Positions 1 to 11,680 are shown, counted from the first letter of the stretch. The stretch: 64,000 nt of DNA from Ramularia collo-cygni (GCF_900074925.1 NW_019716260.1:452539-516538); one strand, 5' to 3'. A program made the numbers and translations. Notes: generated by a model from the letters alone, not told the origin.

Positions 1-1796
1 GCTATAACAGAAGGGACGCAAGAAAAGGGCAAGCACTCACTCACCTGGCTGCGGCCGCACTGGTCGCTGCTCTGCAGGATGCTTCTCTGCAAGACCGGCG
101 GCATCGGCCGAGTATGGAGCCTGATCGGCTTCGTCATCTTCCATGCCATCACTGCTAACAGTGGCGGAACGACTACGTTCGCTAGTGCCACTAACGCTGC
201 GAGCATGCTTTCGAACAAAGGCACTGCGTTCCTCGCCAGTCTTCTCTGTCAAGATCCTGATGTCCTCAAACCATGCCATCATTGTCTCGTAACTCTCGGC
301 GCGGAACACCCAATTGTGACCCTTGTGCATGCCACCCGACTGCTTTCCCTTGAGCATGAACTTATGGCTGGAAGAGCCGCGGTCTGAATGCGACCCGAGC
401 TTCTGGTCTAACAAGTACAACGACATGACCGGTGGCTGCGAGTAGATCTTGTCCGCAGACTTGAACTCGTGCAGGTGAGTTGCCGAGAGCACATACCAGC
501 CAGGGGTATACGATTTGAGATACTNGCTCTTACGCTCAAGCATGCCCGCACGGATCTCAGTAGCCTGTGGGTGGTTCTTGCCCGGGTACGAGATATCCTC
601 GATCCTGCGAAGGGGAAGGCCTGGATCGACGAAGTGCGGGTCAGTGGTAACGAATTGGTACCACTCCTGATCCTTTGGCAGAGCAATAGGCCCAGTGCGG
701 AGGGCTTCGACCGCGTTGTAGGCGTCATCGCCCTCGCGCTTAAGAATGCCGGCGAGCGCATTGTATGCTTTCTGAATCTCGCCAACCACAATAGCTTCGA
801 GCTCACGCCCAGAGCTTTCGAGGTTGAGGTATGCCTGATGTCGGTTAGCTCGTTCTGCTCAAACTGCCTTGGAAGACCCACCCTGTGCAAATAGTTCTCC
901 TCGTCAATCTGCTTCTCAACTGCCCGATCAACACCGAGACGAACAACATATGGATCATTCTTGCCCATGGCGTCCTCGTGGTCGGCGTGCTGCAGAGCCT
1001 CCCTAAGCTTCTCAATCTCTTTGCGTGTGGCATCCTTCTCCTTCTCGACCGAGTTCTTGAAATCACCACTCAGACCCTTTATCTCCTTGATCTTCTGGCC
1101 AAGATCACTTCTCAATCCGGACAAGGCATTGATGACATCATTCTCAATGTCGCGCGACTTGTGTGCCTCGACGATGGAGTGTTGGTGGAAGTCGGTGAGG
1201 ATCCGAGTGGCATCTCCGAGACCACCATTCGTCATGAAGACTGAGGGGTGCACGACGTTGGAGATGGTGTTCTGTACCTTGTGAATCGCCTTGGCGCGTG
1301 CATCGTAGGAGTTTTGAATCTCGCGGAAGTAGGTGATCAAGCTCTTGAGCAGCTGTCGCCAGGCCTGGAAACGGTTGGCCAACACCTCGGTCGGTGCACC
1401 TGTCGTAGGCACAGGGGTGGAGAAGACGCTGTGGAAGTCGGCCGAGTCGGCATCGTAGCTGCGCGATACGCTGCGCAAACTGCCCGCCGACAGGCTCTTC
1501 TTGCTGCCGCTGCGCTTGATGCTGCTGCTGCGCTTGAAGCTGGATTTCTTCTTGAGCGTGTTATTGCGCGATACGCCGCCGACTGCTGTGGAGGCAGTTG
1601 AGGCAGATCGGTTGATCCCGCCGTCCGTTATGGATGCGAAGTCTTCGGTGAAGGCGCTCTGCTGACCGACCTGAGGAGCCACCATCGCCGGGCCGCCAAC
1701 AGTCGCAGACGTCACAAAGTCCGTCTCCTGTACGCCATATCCGCGATTGCTGAACGATTCGCCGGGGTTTGGCACAGACCCGTGTGGTGCAGCCAT
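1..1796 (-). CDS. Slm1/Slm2-type PH-domain protein (PI(4,5)P2-binding, TORC2/eisosome effector), 3' end outside the window
   Basis: In yeast, Slm1/2 bind PI(4,5)P2 at the plasma membrane and link TORC2, calcineurin and eisosomes to actin and sphingolipid control. Start ATG is at 1796. A Ser/Lys-rich N-terminus (residues about 80-115) is followed by an F-BAR-like helical region (about 140-305). The frame then shifts, which a 47-bp intron at 835-881 explains: donor GTGGGT, branch CTAAC, acceptor CAG, joining LHR to AYLNLESSGRELEA. The second exon (45-834) completes the helical part and carries a PH domain recognisable by YLKSYTPGWYVLS and HNWVFRAESYETMMAWFEDI. The apparent stop near 37 lies just after CAG/GTGAGT at 44, a perfect donor, so I read it as the start of another intron with the last exon off the left edge. 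One N (525) falls in the PH domain, probably in a Lys codon. Family assignment is firm; the 3' structure is not visible. Confidence 0.85.
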
Positions 1797-2497
1797 GGCG
1801 GAGGGTAGATGCCTGCTCCCGTCGGAGATGCTGTCCCTGAATGGAGATCTTCGGTGGGCGACAACAAACAGGATGTTGTCTACTGGACGATGCTGGTAGG
1901 GATGGTGTTTCGCAACGGCTCTGACTTATGTTGTGGTGATAGGCGACGGGTAAACGAAGCGGACAAGACGAGAGTTGCGCAGACAACCGCAGGAGAAGGA
2001 GGAAGAGGAGGCACTGCCCGTAGGAATGGATGTGCGAAGCCACAAGACGATGTCACCGCGCGGACCTTGTCGTTCTCCTCATCGTCTCCTCGGGCGCTGG
2101 TGCTAAGTTAACTAGTTGGCACGCCGCACTGGGCAGCCAATTGTAAAACCTTGCCGAGTATGAGATCATCTTGTCGCGCCGAGAGAGGAGCACAAAGGAG
2201 ATTGGCATGTGGCCCCGGTCCGACGCGACTTACGATCGGAGACATCTCCTATAAGTATGCCAAGCACTTCAACCATTCATGTGCTACTCGAGATCAGTGC
2301 TGTTGAATGGACTGGACCATGTAGTTTGCGTACACTGCATGATGATTGGAATGCTCGACGAGAAGTGCGCGTGTCATGGGCATGACATCAATCTCTCATT
2401 CATCGTTGCTTGCATGACTTCGTACACCCCGTAACCTTATTCGTGCTATGCCGGGTTTCCGGCACCGATAAAACTGATTACGCAGGCGCTACCAATT
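1797..2497. other. intergenic, 701 bp
   Basis: Contains the upstream region of the Slm1-type gene (reading left) and the downstream region of the GH43 gene. The short open frames here show no family resemblance. No repeat or RNA gene was seen. Confidence 0.5.
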
Positions 2498-3585
2498 TTA
2501 ATTTAACCTCGCCGTTCGCCCTGCCAGCGTGATGGTGCCTGTGTTCAGGACCCTTCCTTGGCCTATATCATTGTTGGCCTTCAAGGAGTGATAAACGATC
2601 TCTCCTCCGTCGACGATGTTGAACGAAATATCGGCCCCTCCAGGTCCAAATTGCCCGTCGCCCTGCTGCAGTAGAACCTGCCGGTCACCATATGGTCCTT
2701 TCACACCGGTCGTGCTGGTAGCGTACGAGGTGGTATAGGAATTATCGTCGAAGCAACCCGTGCTGAAGAATAGGAAATAAGTGCCGTCGCTGCCTTTGAG
2801 AATGCTAGGTGCTTCGGTCTGGTATCTATCCGCTTCGCCGTTGTTGTCCAGCAAGACTATCGGACTGCCAACCTTGGCATACCCGTCGCTCTCCGTCTGC
2901 TGAAGGAGGATAGGCGTACTGGGCTTATTGTTCGTATTAGCGCAATATCCCCCGCCATTTGCAGCAGGGCCGTCGACTTTGTAGACGGCATAACGAGTCC
3001 CATCATCGTCAAGAAAGGCCGCGGCATCGATGGCGCCTCCCTCTGCTTCAGGGCAGATCCACGGCTGAGAGGAGGAATCATTATAAGGACCGGCAACATT
3101 TGCGCTGCGCGCTACGCCAAGGCAGTGAACCGCTGGGTTGCTCTTTAGCGCGGCAGCATAGTACATGGCGAAGCTATTGTCGAAATCTGTCTGGACGGGC
3201 TGTTAGCACACAAATCTAAACTTTGCGATGATAAACGAACCAGACGAGTGACATCTGGTGCCCATATAGTATTTACAGCAGCCCAACCATTGTCTCCAAA
3301 GGCAGGAACATTATCGCTAGGGAATGAATCTCGGACTTCGGACCAGCCTGAAGGATTGCTAAAATCGGCATTGCTGGTGACTGGCAGTGCATTACCAGCC
3401 CCATCGCCTGTGCCAAACGCATAGGCTAGGCCATCAACGTTGATAATCGAGGGGTCTGGAAAATTGGCCCCTCCTAGAACATCGTAGCTTGGGGCTCGTT
3501 TAGACAGTCTGTCCTTCAGTATGGGCTTCGCGATGATGAGAGAAGGCAGAAGCAATCCCAGTGGTAGTATCGATCGTGCTGACAT
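2498..3585 (-). CDS. secreted glycoside hydrolase family 43 (arabinanase/xylosidase-type five-bladed propeller)
   Basis: Predicted to attack arabinan, arabinoxylan or xylan side chains outside the cell. Two exons, 3241-3585 and 2498-3190, are split by a 50-bp intron (3191-3240: GTTCGT, branch GCTAACA, acceptor CCAG), giving 345 aa. Residues 1-19 form a signal peptide. A dibasic KR at 29-30 suggests a short Kex2-removed propeptide. The three GH43 acidic residues are visible: Asp44 in NFPDPSI (base), Asp170 in GGAIDAAAF (pKa modulator) and Glu241 in YQTEAPS (acid). Length and motif spacing fit a single-domain GH43 without a binding module. A TATATA stretch at about 3712 lies roughly 130 bp upstream of the ATG. 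Substrate cannot be set from sequence alone. Confidence 0.88.
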
Positions 3586-5149
3586 GATCTCTCAATAGAA
3601 GTGCAAGCGGAAGTATCCTATCGGGTAGCAAGATATACCATTGACAAGATCAGTTGGAGAAGTTGGTTTCTTCTCCCTCCCAGACTTACAGCATCAGGCA
3701 TCCCCCTAAGATATATACATCATCGGCGAGTGTTCATTGCGGCACAGCAAAGAGCAATCTTGGTACGTGGAGGACAGAACCGAGCCTAACGCGCAACGCA
3801 TCATCATAACCTGACCACGCGATCCCACCAGCACAGCGCCGATGTGACGGTGGAGCCGGAAGCTATGCCCAGCTATATACCAAAATTGCTGATCCTAACA
3901 TCAGATGATGGGCTTGCCGAACGCGCGGGGCCGGCACACCACACGAACAGTGTCAATCCCCCGGATGTGAGGCTGGGCATACCGGTCTTCTGACTTGGCT
4001 GCATAGGTATATTGGCCAGGCAGCGAATTGCTGGCATCATTGCGGAAGTTCCCCATCGCTGTGAGCGCAGACCCGATGTCAGCTGCGGCATGGGCGAGGA
4101 GCGAAATGACGGATGTGGCGGTCAAATGACATGACATTCGCCTACTGCGATACATATTCTGTTCGTATTGCATGCGTACACGCTGTGTTTGAGATGGTGG
4201 TCTCGCGTGGGATGGCTGAGCAAGCTTGAGACTCCACGATGAGGGTTATGTCATACATGCAAAGACGTTGGAAGACGAGGTCGAAGGTCAGATAAAACAC
4301 AAGGGCGAGGAAGACGATGGTTCTTGGCGTTCTGCCATCTTCCGGACGGCCTTCCCGCATCCCGATGTGGTTTTCTCCACTTTGCTGTGCAGAGATCTGA
4401 ACAAGGATGCTCGATGTACCTCCGCCTCGCTCCTTGACGACACTCTTCAACCTTGTTCAAGAGACGATAACCATCCGCTCGATGAAAGCAACCCTCATCA
4501 CTAAGTAGCGATTTCGTTTGCTTGCATGCAGACTGTTGTACGCTCAGGCGTGATCCGCAGCTCATATGTCCACGAACCGAGACGCCGTCCAATCACGCTG
4601 GCCTAAAAAGTCAACAGCAGCTTCTGCAATGATGCATCCAAGGGCCAATTGGATCGAAGGTCGCCGCCCTACCTGCTCTACCTGCTGCAAGCAACTTTAT
4701 CCTTTCCATAAGAACGACAGCAAGAACGTATACCAAGAAGACATGTTCGACAAGGAATTTGGCTCTCCGCAGCACTGCTTATTTTGGTGGTTATAGCTAC
4801 CTGTCGGAGAGCATGGTCGTCGTCAAGTACGAGGAAAGCCGTTGGGCTCCATTTTCCTTTGCCCTTGTTCTGGAGCACTACCTAACTATACTGGCCAATT
4901 GCGCAATCTCCATTCTCCTTGGGAACTACGATCTGCATCGTCCCGAACATTTTCTCGAGTCACTTTGAACTTGCCCGTTCCTGGTCTTTCGATCTTTAAT
5001 TCATGCGCGCCAAAACAAAACCTCTCCTAATTGACTGGACATGTTTCGCTCCATACATTCCACTACCCACCAAAACACTCTACAAATTCTGGATGCGCAA
5101 ACTCTCTTGCAACTTGCCATACTACGAAACCCAATAGACTCATCACGAC
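3586..5149. other. intergenic, 1.56 kb
   Basis: The left part holds the GH43 promoter. Several frames of 60-110 codons overlap on both strands but none resembles a known family or joins through good splice sites. A 78-codon frame at 3901-4137 (minus) begins with a hydrophobic stretch but has no other support. Confidence 0.4.
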
Positions 5150-6060
5150 ATGGAAGACATGGAAGAAATGACAACACACTCAACATTCGGAATCGAGATC
5201 GAGTGCATCTACCTACTCAGCAGAAATCAGGAGGCTTACAACATGCAAGTTAGCCTTGGCAGCGCATCACCTACAGCATCGAGTGAGGAAGATGACTTGG
5301 AGCAGCTACAATCGGCTGGTGTACGCGCCGTCCAAGAAGCATTAGAGGGCAGCTTCCGCGCGTAATGCTCGGTCTGCAATCAGGAGCACTCGTGGACATT
5401 GCCCCTTCACCCTCTTCGGAGAGATGTCTTGCAGCAAGAATATGACCGCTGGACTGTCAAATAAGACACATCGGTGATTTTGAGTCATTCTGAAGAGGAC
5501 ATCGCTGAGCACATGCCGAACATCGAGGCTTACTCTATATAGATCATCAGCAGGGTCCTCTCCTTCCATGGCCACATTGACACCTCTCCTGGAAGCGGAC
5601 GTATGCACCGGGCCACTGCCAGAGATAAAGTCGGAGCAGTGTACGCCTGGCTACACGGCGCTTCAAAGACATTCCGGGACTGCAAGCATGCGTAAGCCGA
5701 TGCGAGATACCTTCTTGGCTGGATATTGTGCATCACGTGCCCACGGTGGAGGATCTGCAAAACATTCAAGATCAAGATGGCCACGGGTCTGTCGTGAACC
5801 TTTCAAATCTCAATGGACCCACGAACACGGTAGAGTTTAGGCAGCACGCTGGATCACTGCTCGTCTCCGAAGTACTTCCTTGGATCGATTGCTGTGTAAG
5901 TCTGTTGGAGTTCGCCGCATCGCACAGCGAGGAGGCCATCTCCGACCTCTGCGTAGGTGAGTGGTCCTTGGCCAGCCACACCGCTAACGATCTACTGCGC
6001 ACTATTGGCTTATCAGATTCGACCTAGGGGCACTACGCACAAGTCGTTTTCTTCTTCCCC
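5150..6060 (+). pseudogene. decayed amidoligase-family gene (Amidoligase_2 type)
   Basis: Amidoligases are ATP-grasp-related, glutamine-synthetase-fold ligases; the large fungal paralogue family has no settled role. The start (5150) gives THSTFGIEIECIYLL, matching the family opening FGVEIEFLL. The same frame continues through EYDRWTVK and later IISRVLSF, both family-like, but is broken by TAA at 5363, TAA shortly after WTVK, and TAG just before IISRVLSF. The frame then shifts, and 5720-6027 encodes PTNTVEFRQHAGSL, the hallmark VEFRQH block, followed by a helix and LLRTIGL before a stop. At least three in-frame stops plus frame changes, with no splice sites that repair them, argue for a pseudogene. 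The expected central LHVHV block is not recognisable. A multi-exon gene cannot be excluded without RNA evidence. Confidence 0.65.
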
Positions 6061-6507
6061 CACAGGACGAAGGCTACACCGCGGAAGTCTTGGGGCAGGA
6101 GCTTGCGATGGCGGCCTCGTGGCCCGAAGGCCTTATACTGGGTCCACTCGTCAAGCAGCATATCCGAACTTGCTGTGCATAGATCAGATCGGACGTTGTA
6201 GCTGATCGTGTTCATCTCAACTTCGTGAATGGTTGCTATGGTCGATTCTCGGAGGAGCAGCTCCTCGCTTTCAGAATCCAGACCTGTACCCAACCCCTGA
6301 CGGATGAGCAGCAAGGATAGCCCACGATGGATCCTCGATCTGGCGACTCATTATCTCGCACATTGATGACCTCTTTGGAAGCTCTCTCATGGAAAGACGC
6401 TGTGAAAGACATGTACTGCAGGCAAGTGCAAAAATTCGAGCATGATGACTCGTGGTAGGCACTCTCCTATTTCGCGTCAAGTCAATACACACTTCATCTC
6501 CTTCCCC
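6061..6507. other. intergenic, 447 bp
   Basis: Lies between the amidoligase remnant and the stop codon of the four-TM protein gene. No supported feature was seen. Confidence 0.4.
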
Positions 6508-7433
6508 TCACGATCTCAAAGGTTCCAAATCACTCCTCGTCCCGAAAGTAGCTCTCTTGACAATCTTCTTCGACTTCGATCGTAGCAGCACACACACCAT
6601 GATGACTCCCGTCAGGATTCCCAAACTAGCATTCGCAATACCAGCATAGTACGAAGACGTCTGCAAACACCGTCAGCATCAAGTCTCATTGACAGGTCTT
6701 CGATCTTTCGCACCTGTACTTTGCAGTATTTGGCAAAATTTACACTCGTCAGGACTTGTTGCAGCTCAGCAGCCGAATGACTGCACGTCCAATCCCAGAG
6801 ATCCTTGGACTTCCCATCAACAGGTTCTCTACCATATCGGTAAAGGCCCGCCGCCACAGCCCAAATCACAACATGACTGACGATAGTTGCCCAAGACCAA
6901 TAGGTAGCGATCTGATCAGCCTTGTTGGCGCTCCTGACACTACGGAGGTAGGATACCATGACGACAAAGTTCAGCAGGAAAGATACCGCCGCCACGGCCG
7001 TGTACATATAAGTATACCTATATCAAGAAATCAGCAATCGACACACCACCTCATTTCTCCCTCCCTTTGCGAAATCTCACCACGTAACAGTCTCAGCAGC
7101 CCAAGCCGTCCGAATCGCCCCATTGACATTGTACTGTATATTCCTCGTCTGCAAAAACTTGACAACAGTCATGATCAGGGGTATCAAAGTCGCCACCGAG
7201 CAAAGTGTCGCAAGAGCTCGAGCGAGGACTCGAAGCCATCTGATGCGACTTTTCAACAGCAAGTCGCGACGTTCGAGCAATCTCAATTCCATGTCTTGAG
7301 ACGACTCTGGACGCAGTTGAGCGTAGTTGCCATCGCCATGTCGTGAGTTGAGGGATATTGTGGAGGTCAGGTACATTGGCTTCAGGTTTCCTGATTGAGA
7401 CGCCGCTCCTGGGGTGTAATAACGTGTGGCCAT
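6508..7433 (-). CDS. four-TM fungal membrane protein, MARVEL-like topology, function unknown
   Basis: Three exons, 7081-7433, 6714-7017 and 6508-6660, are joined by introns of 63 bp (7018-7080, GTGAGA...TAG) and 53 bp (6661-6713, GTGCGA, branch GCTGAC, CAG). The product is 269 aa. After a hydrophilic N-terminus with an LRLLERRDLLLKSRIRWLR basic segment, four hydrophobic helices follow: ALATLCSVATLIPLIMTVV, then YTAVAAVSFLLNFVVMVSYL, ATIVSHVVIWAVAAGLY, and AGIANASLGILTGVIMVCVLL. The TM2-TM3 and TM4 ends are rich in basic residues, and the tail is cytosolic and basic. The pattern is common among uncharacterised ascomycete proteins; I cannot name a substrate or partner. In-frame joining of all three exons supports the model. 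Confidence 0.75.
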
Positions 7434-8022
7434 CGTCGGCGTAGTCGTGAAGGGGGATGTGTATCACTTAGATGGAGTGAATGTCCATATGGATTTTGGA
7501 TTTTGTTGCTTTTTACTACTGCAGTCTGTGTTGGACAACAAGGCTGTGTTTAGATGAGACAATAAACATTATGACCGACGAACTGCGCATCATCTCAGAT
7601 CGGCTGATAGTCTGTCAAACCATTGGCAGCTGCATGTCAGCGTGGAGACTCGCCTAGACCTTGGAGGCGTTTCGCTGGCTGCATGGAGAGCTATTCTGGT
7701 CAGCGAAGGATCGCTGATCCACTATTCTGGTCACGTCAGGAGGATGGGTTCATGAGGCTGAAGACGAAGGTGAAGATGGAGTGATTCGGGGCTACCATGT
7801 CTATTCAGGTATCATACAGCGTGGTCTGCGATATAAGAACGTAACTCCTGTCAATTCGCCAAACAACATGCCTGCTATCGCTCAACGCCCAATAATGCGA
7901 CACAAACCAACCGCTATTGACAGGAGAGAAAGTCGACCACCAGGAGCTAAGGTCCCCGGCGGCGAAACTATGCCAAACGAAGTATAACAAGCAGAGACAG
8001 GATATAAGAGTCAATACCAGAC
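7434..8022. other. intergenic, 589 bp
   Basis: Promoter side of the four-TM gene and 3' side of EXO1. No supported feature was seen. Confidence 0.4.
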
Positions 8023-10223
8023 TCATCCAGCGAACAAAAATTTGCCAAGTTCCAGCCTCGGGCGGTCCTCGTCCTCTTCCGGGCTGTTAGGAATAATCAG
8101 ATCCTCGCTGCCCTGTAATACAACCCTAGTCTGAGCGGGAAGCTTCTCGATAGCATGCCATTCTTCATCGTTAATCACACTGTCGTCTGGCTCGGCAATG
8201 TCTGACCTGAACGTGCTTTCAGTTGCGATAGGAGGCGACGAATTAGGTACGAATTCACGTTCGATCCGCGGAGGCGAACGTATCGGGTTAAATTTGCCGT
8301 TGCGCTGCGGAATCCTGGAGAGCGGTGCCGACTTCGTCCGTAGAGATGAGGGAGCCGATGGCGAGGCAGTTCCCTGATATCGAAGCGCAGACAACCCCGC
8401 ACGAACTCCGTTGCTAAAGATGCTGGGAAGTCGCGGTGGAGGGGACTCAATGCTGTTAAAAGATGTGTCCGGGGTATCTTGATTGACGGTAGCTTGCGAA
8501 ATGGGTGTAGCGGCTGTGGAGATACTGTCCTGTGACACATCTCCTAGGCTGTCGTCGATCAGAGAGGCGTCGGGGTCCATCAAAACACTAATCTTCTTGC
8601 GTTTCCGAGGAGAGGACACACTGGAACTCTGTGTGAGCTCTGGTGTTGCTGTCGCGGTAGCGACTGCTTCTGCAATAGAATCGTCAGACCAAAGATCAAA
8701 CTCCTCGGACTTCCGATCAGACTTCTTCCGCAGACTTGGGCTTGCTTGCGCTGCTGTTTTGGCAAAGAAGCGGCTCGTTGTAGGCGGCGCAGTCATGGCA
8801 GCAGCTACGGCAGGATCAGTCGATAGTCGCGTCAACGACNTGCTCAACGGACGTGCAGCAGACACATCAGAGNACAACCGCTGCCTTTTAGGAGATGCAG
8901 CGTGTCGGACAGGGGCGGATGAGACACGTCTTGTAGCTGGCGGAGCGGAAGACGGTATAGCAGGCCAGGAGGTGTTCTGTTGCGACCTCCTAAGTTCAAC
9001 CTGGCTCGGTGAGGGCATGAACGTTTGCAAAGAATTTGGATCCAACTCAGTAAGAGGCACTCGTCTCGGCTTGAAAAACTCCGTAATGGATTTGCCCTGC
9101 TTCTCAATTGGCGTCTGCATGATCCTGCTCCGACTCGAATAGTGATTAATCCTGCTCGGGAGGACGATTGCTTGTTTGGTATTTGGATCAAGATCTCCTG
9201 ATGCGACGCCAACGGCCAGCGCAGGCTCGACATGCTTGCCAATGTAAGGCATGCNCTCGGCTAGTACCCCTTTCGGTAGAGGGGTGAGATTTTGGAGGCT
9301 TTTGGTGTCTGGGCAGAACGCCCACGGATGCACGAATGTTCGCTCAGCATTGGCAAAGGCCTCAAGATAGCCCACCGGTATCCTCATTTTGCCTTCGAAC
9401 TGTAAAGATCGAACAACCTTGTCCACTGTTTTATGCTTCCGCACGAGTCGGTAGGCGGTCTTTAGGCCCATGTTGTTAATGCCAGGCAGGTAGTCACAAC
9501 CCGTAAGCATTGCCATGATTCGGAACTCCTTGTCCGTCCAGTCGACCAAGCTAATGTCCTTGCACGCCGTGAAATCTTCGCGGTTGATCATGACGCATTC
9601 GCCGTACTGGTCCAACTTGGTGAGCAGGCACTTCACACCAAAGACCAGCAGATCAGAATCCTCGCTGAGCACACCGTCGATAACACCCTTCTTCTCGAGA
9701 TATGCAAGCTGACTGTCTGCTTCGTACGGAGCAACGACATATTGAACGTTGAGTTTCTTCAACTCCTCTATCAGTTCGCGAGCCATCAATGGCGTGACAT
9801 CGACAGCTTTCTGTAGCTCCAGATGGGCCTGCGAAGGACGTCCCATGCGGAGGAGCTCCAGGCCCTGCCGCTTGCTCTCCTTTCTACGCGTCGCCCGCTC
9901 CTTCTCTGTATGTGCTTTGCTGGGCAGGTAGTCGCCATCGAAGACAATGTATGGTGTTACGCCAAAGTGGATTAGCATGCGGACGCGGTGCACGGCGAAG
10001 TCGATGTGTTTTCGCGTGGGCTTTCCCTCCGCCAGCTCAACGGCACACGAGACGGTGCCGCGGTGCAGCCATCCATAGGCATCGACGCCCAGCGTCTGGC
10101 CAGCAAAGTTGCGAAGATGGGTGGGTTTGTGGATGCTCTTAAGCAGAGGTAGCAGTCCTGTGAAGTGTCAATGTCTGGCGATATCGTCTATGAAGGTCTG
10201 TCACACCCACCCTGGATTCCCAT
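8023..10223 (-). CDS. EXO1: exonuclease 1 (5'-3' flap exonuclease, FEN1/XPG family)
   Basis: Nuclear nuclease for double-strand-break resection and mismatch repair. A 13-nt first exon (10211-10223, encoding MGIQ plus one base) is followed by a 53-bp intron (10158-10210, GTGGGT...CACAG) and a long exon (8023-10157), giving 715 aa. The N-terminal XPG block is GLLPLLKSIHKPTHL with VDAYGWLHR; the internal XPG block contains APYEADSQLAYL and the metal-site LSEDSDLLVFG, then GCDYLPGINNMGLKTAY for the helix-hairpin-helix. The catalytic carboxylates (VDAYG, FDGD, EAD, EDSD, GCDYL) are all present. The C-terminal half is low-complexity and Ser/Pro-rich with basic patches, as usual. Three Ns (8840, 8873, 9255) fall in coding sequence. 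It is divergent from TMA16, with an ACGCGT box between them. Confidence 0.95.
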
Positions 10224-10324
10224 AGCTCATGGGATCGTGGAATGGCTAGACGTGGACTGGAGGTCAACCTAGACTCGACCGGACCTGACTGATGATGAGA
10301 TGCGATGCTTCGGCCACTTCCCAC

Positions 10325-10330
10325 ACGCGT
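10325..10330. promoter_or_regulatory. MCB-like element (ACGCGT) in the EXO1/TMA16 divergent promoter
   Basis: A palindromic ACGCGT lies 102 bp upstream of the EXO1 start in a 245-bp shared promoter. MBF (Mbp1/Swi6-type) binds this hexamer at S-phase and repair genes in yeasts. Presence of the site is seen; a role here is inference. Confidence 0.4.
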
Positions 10331-10468
10331 AAAGCGTGAAGCGCGACTGGGTTCTTCGCGGGTCGGGACTCGGAATTTCGGGAGCGATCGTCGCCTCCCA
10401 CATTTTTTCCGCCGACCTCCCAAAATATCCACATCAACATTGAACGACCAGATCGAACTCTTCTCAAA

Positions 10469-11011
10469 ATGGTGTCGAAATTGAGCAAGGTGCAGAAGTC
10501 AGTCAACAAGAAGCAGGGCGGCAACAAAGTCAACAAGCTCCACGAAAACTCTAGAGATGCGCAAAGACTTCGCAATGCCGGTGCTAGAGACGACAAGGTC
10601 CTCAGGGTCGCTTCACACCGCCGCAAGGAAAACAAAATCTGGATTGATCGCATCGCATTCTTGAAGGAGAGATTGCCGGAAACTCTTCATCCTTTGGAGT
10701 TGGAGGACGTCAAGGAACTTATCCGCCAGTATCTGGCCCGCTACGACGACGAGATTGCACAGCTTAAAGCGGAGCGGAGACCGGGTCGACCTGCGAGCAC
10801 AAGACAGGTACTCCTTGAGCAACAGGTTACGACGGAGTCGCAGGAGTATGCGGGCGGTTTCTGGCTTCCTAATTTGCAGGATGCGGAGACGCTGATCAAA
10901 CTGGATGCGTGGGATGGTCGGTGGTTGGGATTGGGCAACCTGCGGTTCATTCGGGTGGTGAAGGACGCGGGTGTGAAGGAGAGCCAGTTCCCGCCGGGAG
11001 GTGCTATCTGA
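10469..11011 (+). CDS. TMA16: TMA16-family ribosome biogenesis protein
   Basis: Tma16 associates with late nuclear pre-60S particles and protects the subunit until nuclear export. Intronless, 180 aa, the usual length. The basic N-terminus (VSKLSKVQKSVNKKQGG) and the following HPNSRDAQ-like segment (HENSRDAQRL, RVASHRRKEN) are typical. A helical middle has LEDVKELIRQYLARYDDEI, and the C-terminal GGFWLPNLQDAETLIKLDAW with LGNLRFIRV is the family signature. It starts 245 bp from the EXO1 ATG on the opposite strand, so the two genes share one promoter region. Confidence 0.93.
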   Translation: MVSKLSKVQKSVNKKQGGNKVNKLHENSRDAQRLRNAGARDDKVLRVASHRRKENKIWIDRIAFLKERLPETLHPLELEDVKELIRQYLARYDDEIAQLKAERRPGRPASTRQVLLEQQVTTESQEYAGGFWLPNLQDAETLIKLDAWDGRWLGLGNLRFIRVVKDAGVKESQFPPGGAI

Positions 11012-11680
11012 GATGGTCATGAGAGAGCTCTTCTGACGAAGCTTGCTCGGGCCTACGATGTTGCTTATGTTGGGCGCAAGCGCTTCGTCCATCACGAACC
11101 ACTACTTTAAGCCGCCCTCGTGCCAGCAGTTCACTGGTATCTGATATTAGGGGCGGTGTCATCGTCACGCTTTCCCACCCCTGCCCCAACAACATGGTGG
11201 GAAAATTGGCCATATTCTACCTTCGGACGATACACGACGGTCGTTGAGAGATTTCCACGGCTACGGATATCAGTGCAGGAGGCACTTCAATCAAGAAAGC
11301 CGCCATAAGGCTGCGTCAGAGCGATCGCTCTGACGCATGAGTAACGGAGGCAGAGTATAGCGCGAGTTGGTGGTCGGAGAACGAAGGAGAATGAGAGGAT
11401 TGTGCAGAAAAAACGGTTTACCAAGCAGTCGCTGTTAATCTTGAAGCGTTTTGTATTTCGCTCTCAATGTTCCCCCCAACCTAGCCCGTCCCGCCTTTTA
11501 TATTGCAGTGTACGACATCTTTGGCATACGACCGAAGTGTGAATGTCGGATAGAGCATGAACGCATCTCAAATTCAGCGCTTCACTTGGAACACTGAGTG
11601 AAATGAATAGCACACACACACACACACACACACACCATCCACATGTCTCCCGCGGTTCTAACTCCAGCCAACAGAGGGTT
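11012..11680. other. intergenic, 669 bp, 3' of TMA16 and leader of the BTB gene
   Basis: Contains an imperfect inverted repeat around GCGATCGC at 11320-11328 and a CA dinucleotide tract (listed separately). No coding support. Confidence 0.4.
11611..11635 (+). repeat. (CA)12 microsatellite
   Basis: 25 bp of uninterrupted CA dinucleotides, 46 bp upstream of the BTB gene start, so probably within its 5' leader or core promoter. Confidence 0.95.

Noticed and set aside
3901..4137. 78-codon minus-strand frame with a hydrophobic start (MSCHLTATSVISLLAHAAA)
   Set aside because: Could be a small secreted protein but lacks Cys, lacks homology I can recall, and lies among equally long random frames.
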